Shown: one piece after another, positions 7,579 to 11,614 of the stretch
How positions within the stretch are numbered: position 1 is the first letter of the stretch
Layout: every line of letters starts with the position of its first letter
Assembly: GCA_002328865.1 (NCBI GenBank)
Contig: DCWO01000142.1
Coordinates: forward strand, 1-11,614
Direction of reading: 5' to 3'
Source: Dehalococcoidia bacterium UBA2160
GTDB taxonomy: Bacteria; Chloroflexota; Dehalococcoidia; Lucifugimonadales; UBA1123
DNA: 11,614 bases
Notes under the pieces: model-generated
What the model saw: only the letters and a program-made list of their open reading frames with translations
Database searches by the model: none
Told to the model about the DNA's origin: nothing
Position numbers and translations under genes: made by a program

Positions 7579-8685
7579 TTACCTGAACAGGCCGGGATAG
7601 ACCCACGCCGCCAGGTCTTCGATACCTTTGACGAACCGGGGACTTGCGATGCTCAAGGCGTCTGACGTCGGGACGTAGATCGCGCCGTTCTGAACGGCCA
7701 GAACGCCCGCGAATGCCGGGTTCGTGCTGATGTTGTCCCCGTATGAAGCGATGATGACCGCCGGGTCACTCTCGACGATGACTTCGGGACTCAATTGAGC
7801 GTAGCCCGTAATCTCAGCGGCGATGTTCTCCAGTCTGAGCAGATCGAACACCTGCTGGATCAGCGTGCCCTGCCCCGGAGTCCAAAGGTCGCCCTCGTCC
7901 TGGAACACCGTGGGACCAGCTCCGAAGCGGTTCATCGTTCTGACGACCGCGTCGACCCGCTCCTCGAAATCGTTCGCCACGATGTCGGCGGCTTCAGGAT
8001 TGCCGACGATGTTGCCCCAGAGTCGGGTCCGATCCGCCACCTGCGTGAACTCGTCGGTGAGCGTCGCCAAGTAAAACACTTTCAACCCCGCGCGCTCCAG
8101 GTCTTCCTTGAACGTGTCGAAGAATATGAACACCAAGTCGGGTTCGAGGGCGACGGTCGTTTCGATGTCCATGTTGAAAGCGCCGCCCAACCTGGGCACG
8201 TCGGCCGCTTCCGGCGGGTAGAACACGAAGTCGTGCGTCCCGACGACCCTGTGGCCCTCGCCGATGGCGAACAGAATCTCGACCACGGCCGAGTCAAAAG
8301 CGACGATTCGCTCCGGCTCCTCTTCAAAAACGAGCTCATCGCCGTTCGAGTCCGTGACGACAACCGGGTATTTGACTGGGACCGCCACAGGCTCGGGCGC
8401 CGGTGTCGGCGCGAGTATCTCGATGACACGGGCGACAGGCTGCCGTGTGGGCATGGGCGTCGATGCCGGCACGGCGGTGGCCGCCGGGACCGCGAGCGCG
8501 GGAGGCAGCGGCTGCGCTGGCGCCGACGCCTGCTGAGGGGGCCCAGCCGGCAGACCGACCGCTGGCGCTGGTTCGACCAGGATTGCCGCGGGTTGTTGAG
8601 CTGCAGGCACCGCAGGTTCGGGGCTGCACGCGCTCAAGACCCATGCGAGCAGGGCAAAAGTCGCAATTCCGATACGTAGCTTCAC
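7579..8685 (-). CDS. btuF: Corrinoid-binding lipoprotein of the BtuF/periplasmic-binding type
   Basis: This 368-residue solute-binding lipoprotein delivers substrate to the BtuC-like permease. A short signal peptide (residues 1-19) ends in a lipobox, VLSAC, with Cys20 as the lipidated residue. Residues 21 to about 105 form an unusually long Pro/Ala-rich linker. The BtuF/FecB-type domain follows (about 107-368): a strand-turn VVVTDSNGDELVFEEEPERI, then AFDSAVVEILFAIG, VGTHDF, LGGAFNMDIETTVALEPDLV and a C-terminal lobe containing SPEVIVESDPAVII. I chose GTG at 8685 because AGGAGG lies 8 nt upstream and the signal peptide begins there. The open frame extends further upstream only through the riboswitch leader. 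It is the first gene of the operon. Specificity for corrinoids is inferred from the riboswitch and cobQ; the family alone would also allow haem or siderophores. Confidence 0.9.
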   Translation of the reverse strand: MKLRIGIATFALLAWVLSACSPEPAVPAAQQPAAILVEPAPAVGLPAGPPQQASAPAQPLPPALAVPAATAVPASTPMPTRQPVARVIEILAPTPAPEPVAVPVKYPVVVTDSNGDELVFEEEPERIVAFDSAVVEILFAIGEGHRVVGTHDFVFYPPEAADVPRLGGAFNMDIETTVALEPDLVFIFFDTFKEDLERAGLKVFYLATLTDEFTQVADRTRLWGNIVGNPEAADIVANDFEERVDAVVRTMNRFGAGPTVFQDEGDLWTPGQGTLIQQVFDLLRLENIAAEITGYAQLSPEVIVESDPAVIIASYGDNISTNPAFAGVLAVQNGAIYVPTSDALSIASPRFVKGIEDLAAWVYPGLFR

Positions 8686-8693
8686 TGCAAATT

Positions 8694-8715
8694 CCTCCTC
8701 ATTCCTCGAATGAGG
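8694..8715 (-). promoter_or_regulatory. btuF Shine-Dalgarno partly inside a hairpin
   Basis: On the minus strand a perfect 8-bp hairpin, CCTCATTC/GAATGAGG with a 3-nt loop (8697-8715), ends inside the AGGAGG ribosome binding site (8694-8699). Half of the SD is therefore paired when the hairpin forms. This may control translation of btuF. Confidence 0.5.
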
Positions 8716-8758
8716 TCCGGAGCGGGCAACGTCCGCCAGCCTGCCGCTGATCGACGGC

Positions 8759-8788
8759 AAAAAAAAACCGCTTCCGTTGAGAAAGCGG
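8759..8788 (-). terminator. Intrinsic terminator in the btuF leader (attenuator)
   Basis: On the minus strand CCGCTT (8783-8788) and AAGCGG (8768-8773) form a 6-bp stem with a 9-nt loop, followed directly by nine T residues (8759-8767). It lies between the aptamer and the btuF start, where a riboswitch attenuator is expected. Confidence 0.8.
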
Positions 8789-8824
8789 GTGTTGGTGGAG
8801 CGGCGCCCAATTCCCGTACCTTTC
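8781..8824 (-). promoter_or_regulatory. Candidate antiterminator pairing
   Basis: On the minus strand GAAAG(gta)CGGG (8813-8824) can pair with CCCGCTTTC (8781-8789) through 9 base pairs around a 3-nt bulge. This would occupy the 5' arm of the terminator and prevent its formation. The ACGGG part can alternatively pair with CCCGT in the 3' strand of the aptamer's closing stem. Whether ligand favours one or the other cannot be decided by eye. Confidence 0.35.
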
Positions 8825-8837
8825 CTCGAAGGCCAGA

Positions 8838-8959
8838 ACATGGACGGGAGCTGTGGACCGGGCTCGCCCTGAATATCTCAGGACCTACCGTTGCGGGACA
8901 GCGCCGGACTTTGACCGGCTTCCTCATTCGAGCCTTCCGTGAAGGCACTCCCACCACGT
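8838..8959 (-). promoter_or_regulatory. Cobalamin riboswitch aptamer
   Basis: Read on the minus strand, this stretch has the conserved core of cobalamin riboswitches: GAGGAAGCCGGTCAAAGTCCGGCGC, matching the GGAAnnCGGTGnnAnTCCGnnGC pattern, then CTGTCCCGCAACGGT (the CCCGCnACnGT box, around 8887-8899). A small hairpin CCTGA/TCAGG and a GAGCCCGG segment resembling the start of the B12 box follow. The aptamer can be closed by a long P1 stem between ACGTGGTGGGAG (8948-8959) and CTCCCGTCCATGT (8838-8850), with one bulged base and G-U pairs. It lies just upstream of btuF-btuC-btuD-cobQ, the usual target. The final part of the B12 box (usually ACCTGCC) is degenerate, and the peripheral domain is short. 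It is expected to bind a cobalamin and lower expression when B12 is plentiful. Confidence 0.88.
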
Positions 8960-8976
8960 GTATGTGTTTTTTAATC

Positions 8977-8995
8977 CGCCCGGCAATTCCGGGCG
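8977..8995. repeat. GC-rich inverted repeat at the 5' end of the btu leader
   Basis: CGCCCGG and CCGGGCG form a perfect 7-bp stem around a 5-nt loop. It lies between the predicted transcription start and the aptamer. There is no T-tract after it on either strand, so it is not a terminator. It could stabilise the 5' end of the mRNA or be an operator. Confidence 0.45.
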
Positions 8996-9003
8996 ACTCG
9001 GGT

Positions 9004-9033
9004 ATGTTCACATTATTAGCGCGTCGCTGTCAA
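9004..9033 (-). promoter_or_regulatory. Candidate promoter of the btuFCD-cobQ operon
   Basis: On the minus strand a perfect -35 TTGACA (9028-9033) is followed 18 nt later by a weak -10 GAACAT (9004-9009). Transcription would start near 8997, giving a leader of about 310 nt that includes the whole aptamer. The -35 is convincing and the -10 is not, so the promoter may be weak or need an activator. Confidence 0.45.
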
Positions 9034-9297
9034 GAATCGGATGGGCTCCCTGCCGCGTAGGGAATCGACGAGCACGGTGCACTTCGTCGGGACGGGATCG
9101 GCCGGTATGACGATTTGAGGAAGTCAGGCTCTTCGATTTGATCGAGATACAGCCGAATCGGTTCAATCATCCTCGATGTTGGGGAATGTTCAGGCAAGGG
9201 TCCGTTCGTGAATCTCGATTCGGCGACGACGGGATTCCGGTTGGCGGAAAACAGGGCCAAATTCACCTTGAATTGCCCAAAATCAGGGGTGGCGGAA
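9034..9297. other. Noncoding region between btu and gyrB promoters
   Basis: I find no recognisable gene. Minor features are a TCCCT/AGGGA hairpin near 9046-9062, and an imperfect palindrome at 9254-9278 (GGGC...AATTC/GAATT GCCC) about 20 nt upstream of the gyrB -35, which could be an operator. An open minus-strand frame crosses this region but resembles no family I know. Confidence 0.4.
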
Positions 9298-9326
9298 TTG
9301 AGTTTGTGCTGTACAAATGTTAGAAT
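9298..9326 (+). promoter_or_regulatory. sigma70-type promoter of gyrB
   Basis: A -35 TTGAGT (9298-9303) and a -10 TAGAAT (9321-9326, 5/6 match to TATAAT) are spaced by exactly 17 nt. Transcription would begin near 9333, about 245 nt before the gyrB start. Confidence 0.6.
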
Positions 9327-9332
9327 GTTTGT

Positions 9333-9576
9333 GTTGATGAAAATCCGAACAAGTACAGGAAATCTCCCAAACTCCCGAAGAGTAGCCGGAGTGACCCAAC
9401 CTTGGCTCCAGCCAGGCGTCGGATTCGGACCCCACAAACGCACTGGTGAGTCGTATTGCGCGCCGCCGATTGAGGTCGGACCCACGCCTAACTCGTGCCT
9501 GTTTGCTGCGGCGCCTTTCCGGTCCCGATCCAGAATGGCACAACTGCGCGGATCATAACTTCGTCAGGAGTATTGT
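9333..9576 (+). other. gyrB 5' leader
   Basis: About 244 nt separate the predicted transcription start from the gyrB ATG. The leader ends in a good Shine-Dalgarno, AGGAG (9566-9570), 6 nt before the ATG. It holds a small imperfect hairpin (CCTTGGC/GCCAGG, near 9400-9416) and no recognised RNA family. A frame opens at ATG 9337 and runs to TAA at 9558 but has no ribosome binding site. Confidence 0.4.
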
Positions 9577-11526
9577 ATGGCCACGTCGAAAGCAGAGCAA
9601 CCGGGGACCCAGTACACAGCCACCGATATCCAGGTCCTCGAAGGCATGGAGGCCGTGCGTCGTCGCCCCGGCATGTATATCGGGAGCACGGACCAGCGCG
9701 GGCTTCATCACCTGATCTACGAGCTTGTTGACAACAGCGTCGATGAGTTCATGGCCGGTCAGGGCACGTCAGTTCAGATCACAATCGCCGCGGACGGGGT
9801 TGTAACCGTCAAGGATGACGGTCGCGGCATACCTGTAGACAAACACCCTACAACCGGATTCTCCGGCGTCGAGACCGTGATGACCACGCTGCATGCGGGA
9901 GGCAAGTTCGGCGGCAAAGCATACACGGTGTCCGGCGGCCTCCACGGCGTTGGGGCCTCAGTTGTGAACGCCTTGGCCTCTCACCTGCTAGTCGAGGTCT
10001 CGAGGGGCAGCCGGGTTTACTACCAGGAGTTCTCCCGCGGCAAGCGGCTGACGGAGCTTAAGTACAGGCAGGCGCCGGCAGAAGCCAACGGCGATACGGG
10101 AACCTCTACAACATTCATGTTCGACACCGATATCTTCGAAGACGCCACTTTCGACTTCAACGTCTTGGCCCAGCGTTTCAAGGAGATGGCATACCTCAAC
10201 AAAGGCCTCGAGATTCGATTCAAGAGTGACTATCACGACACACTCTGGCCCAACAACGAGGTGACCTACTATTTCGACGGCGGCATCGCCAGCTTCGTCA
10301 AGAATCTCAATCAGGCGCGAGAGGTCGTTCACGAAGAACCGATCTACGTGGAGAAGCAGCTCGATGGGACTATCGTCGAGGCCGCCCTTCAGTACAACGA
10401 CAGCTTCACCGAGTTCGTCTACTCCTTCGCCAACTGCATCAACACCGTCGACGGCGGCTCGCACGTCACCGGATTCCGGTCGGCCATGACCAGGGTCCTC
10501 AACGACTTCGGGCGAAAGCAAAAGCTGATCAAAGACAACGAACCCAACCTTGCGGGTGAAGAGACGCGCGAAGGACTGACGGCTGTGATCAGCGTCAAAT
10601 TGACCGACCCGCAGTTCGAAGGCCAGACCAAAGGCAAACTCGGAAACCCAGAGGTGCGGACACAGGTGGAGGCGGTGCTGGCCGAGGCCGTTCAACACTA
10701 CCTCGAAGACAATCCCGTGGACGCCAAGCGCATCCTGGACAAGTGCCTGACCGCGCAACGAGCCCGCGAGGCCGCCCGCAAGGCGCGCGACCTCATCATC
10801 CGCAAGAACGCCATGGACGGCGGCGGATTGCCCGGCAAATTGGCAGACTGTTCGGAGAAGAACCCTGAGTTCTGCGAGCTCTACCTCGTAGAGGGCGACT
10901 CCGCTGGAGGCACTGCCAAGATGGGCCGAGACCGTCGCACGCAGGCCATCCTGCCGCTCTGGGGCAAGATCCTCAACGTGGAGAAGGCCCGGGCTGACAA
11001 GATGCTCAGCCACGACGCCATCAGGGCCATGGTCACCGCCGTCGGGGCCGGTCTCGACGACGACATGGACCTCACGAAACTGCGCTACCATCGCGTCATC
11101 ATCATGACCGACGCCGACGTCGACGGCTCACACATCCGCACCCTGATGCTGACGTTCTTCTACCGGCACATGCAGGAACTCGTCGATCACGGCCACCTCT
11201 ACATCGCGCAGCCGCCGCTCTACAAGATCACCGCCGGCAAGCAGATCCATTACGCCTACAGCGAGGGCGAACGCGAAGGGATCATGGTCCAGCTCGAAAA
11301 GAAGCGGAACGTGGGCATGCAGCGCTACAAGGGCCTCGGAGAGATGACCGCCGACCAGCTCTGGGAGACCACAATGAACCCAGAGGCGCGGACTCTGCTC
11401 CAAGTCTCAGTCGAAGACGCCGCGGTCGCCGACGACGTCTTCCGAACGCTGATGGGCGACGTGGTGGAGCCTCGCAAGAACTTCATCCAGACCCACGCCC
11501 TCGAGGTCAAGAACCTCGACGTCTAG
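9577..11526 (+). CDS. gyrB: DNA gyrase subunit B
   Basis: GyrB is the ATPase subunit of the type II topoisomerase that introduces negative supercoils into DNA, together with GyrA. The product has 649 residues, typical of the short GyrB type without the insert found in Escherichia coli. The GHKL ATPase domain shows YIGSTDQRGLHHLIYELVDN (34-53) with Glu49 and Asn53, DDGRGIPVDKHPTTG (80-94) with Asp81, and KFGGKAYTVSGGLHGVGASV (110-129). The transducer contains QTKGKLGNPEV. The TOPRIM domain has EGDSAGGTAKMGRDRRTQAI starting at Glu439, then LPLWGKILNVEKAR and the metal-binding DADVDGSHIR (Asp512, Asp514, Asp516). The C-terminal tail has QRYKGLGEM and a closing NFIQTHALEVKNLDV. ATG at 9577 has AGGAG 6 nt upstream. 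ParE is the main alternative, but the motifs and tail fit GyrB. It stands alone: no gyrA, recF or dnaN is seen in the window. Confidence 0.97.
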   Translation: MATSKAEQPGTQYTATDIQVLEGMEAVRRRPGMYIGSTDQRGLHHLIYELVDNSVDEFMAGQGTSVQITIAADGVVTVKDDGRGIPVDKHPTTGFSGVETVMTTLHAGGKFGGKAYTVSGGLHGVGASVVNALASHLLVEVSRGSRVYYQEFSRGKRLTELKYRQAPAEANGDTGTSTTFMFDTDIFEDATFDFNVLAQRFKEMAYLNKGLEIRFKSDYHDTLWPNNEVTYYFDGGIASFVKNLNQAREVVHEEPIYVEKQLDGTIVEAALQYNDSFTEFVYSFANCINTVDGGSHVTGFRSAMTRVLNDFGRKQKLIKDNEPNLAGEETREGLTAVISVKLTDPQFEGQTKGKLGNPEVRTQVEAVLAEAVQHYLEDNPVDAKRILDKCLTAQRAREAARKARDLIIRKNAMDGGGLPGKLADCSEKNPEFCELYLVEGDSAGGTAKMGRDRRTQAILPLWGKILNVEKARADKMLSHDAIRAMVTAVGAGLDDDMDLTKLRYHRVIIMTDADVDGSHIRTLMLTFFYRHMQELVDHGHLYIAQPPLYKITAGKQIHYAYSEGEREGIMVQLEKKRNVGMQRYKGLGEMTADQLWETTMNPEARTLLQVSVEDAAVADDVFRTLMGDVVEPRKNFIQTHALEVKNLDV

Positions 11527-11556
11527 GATTGCGCGCGAGACCAACCCAACACCGTG

Positions 11557-11587
11557 ACGGGCCTGACATTATGTCAGGCCCGTTTTC
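11557..11587 (+). terminator. Intrinsic terminator after gyrB
   Basis: A perfect 13-bp inverted repeat, ACGGGCCTGACAT/ATGTCAGGCCCGT around a single central T (11557-11583), is followed by TTTCTGTT. It begins about 30 nt after the gyrB stop, so gyrB is probably transcribed alone. Confidence 0.9.
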
Positions 11588-11614
11588 TGTTCACGAACGA
11601 TTGGTGTCGTACGA

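Noticed and set aside
8686..8841. Upstream extension of the btuF reading frame
   Set aside because: It would translate through the terminator and part of the riboswitch. The signal peptide and SD mark the start at 8685.
8977..8995. CGCCCGG/CCGGGCG hairpin as a terminator
   Set aside because: The only T-run lies before the stem on the plus strand (A-run after it on the minus strand), so neither orientation has the right order.
9030..9485. Minus-strand open frame of 151 codons between the btu and gyrB promoters
   Set aside because: It resembles no family I know and has only a weak Shine-Dalgarno. It covers the gyrB promoter and part of its leader, and its stop overlaps the -35 of the btu promoter. 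A homology search finding a conserved protein would change this.
9337..9558. Possible 73-codon leader peptide upstream of gyrB
   Set aside because: It has no ribosome binding site, no repeated regulatory codons and no recognisable protein features.

Overview
This window looks like a piece of a moderately GC-rich bacterial chromosome, most likely from Chloroflexota (Dehalococcoidia/SAR202-like). That assignment is an inference. It rests on the protein flavour, the GldG-type permease fusion followed by a DUF4340 protein, the Pro/Ala-rich lipoprotein linker and frequent GTG/TTG starts. No rRNA or other phylogenetic marker except gyrB is present to test it. I see no mobile element, CRISPR array or tRNA.

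Layout. (1) Positions 2-2838, plus strand: the 3' part of an ABC-2 permease fused to a GldG-like extracytoplasmic domain, joined by an ATGA overlap to a DUF4340 membrane-anchored protein. This is the end of a gliding/export-type ABC operon whose start lies outside the window. (2) Positions 2839-3070: a short convergent gap with hairpins. (3) Positions 3071-3727, minus: a divergent PlsY-like acyltransferase with its own sigma70-type promoter, whose position argues for a TTG start downstream of a strong Shine-Dalgarno. (4) Positions 4036-8685, minus: a corrinoid operon in the order btuF-like lipoprotein, btuC-like permease, btuD-like ATPase, cobQ. (5) Positions 8686-9033, minus: its leader, with a cobalamin riboswitch aptamer, an intrinsic terminator, a possible antiterminator and a hairpin overlapping the btuF ribosome binding site. 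(6) Positions 9034-9576: noncoding DNA with the gyrB promoter and a leader of about 240 nt. (7) Positions 9577-11526, plus: complete gyrB, closed by a strong intrinsic terminator.

How the genes work together. The minus-strand operon is a B12 acquisition unit. The lipoprotein captures a corrinoid, BtuC/BtuD import it, and CobQ amidates a cobyrinic acid a,c-diamide-type intermediate to cobyric acid. A corrinoid-sensing leader controls all of it. Import and a mid-pathway amidation step in one riboswitch-controlled unit suggest salvage of incomplete corrinoids as well as finished B12.

The most interesting part is the operon leader at about 8690-8997. It seems to carry two possible layers of control: termination, and SD masking. 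An 11-nt stretch of the aptamer is perfectly complementary to the 5' arm of the SD-masking hairpin. The rest of the window is ordinary core or accessory genome, and I do not see a wholly new multi-gene system.
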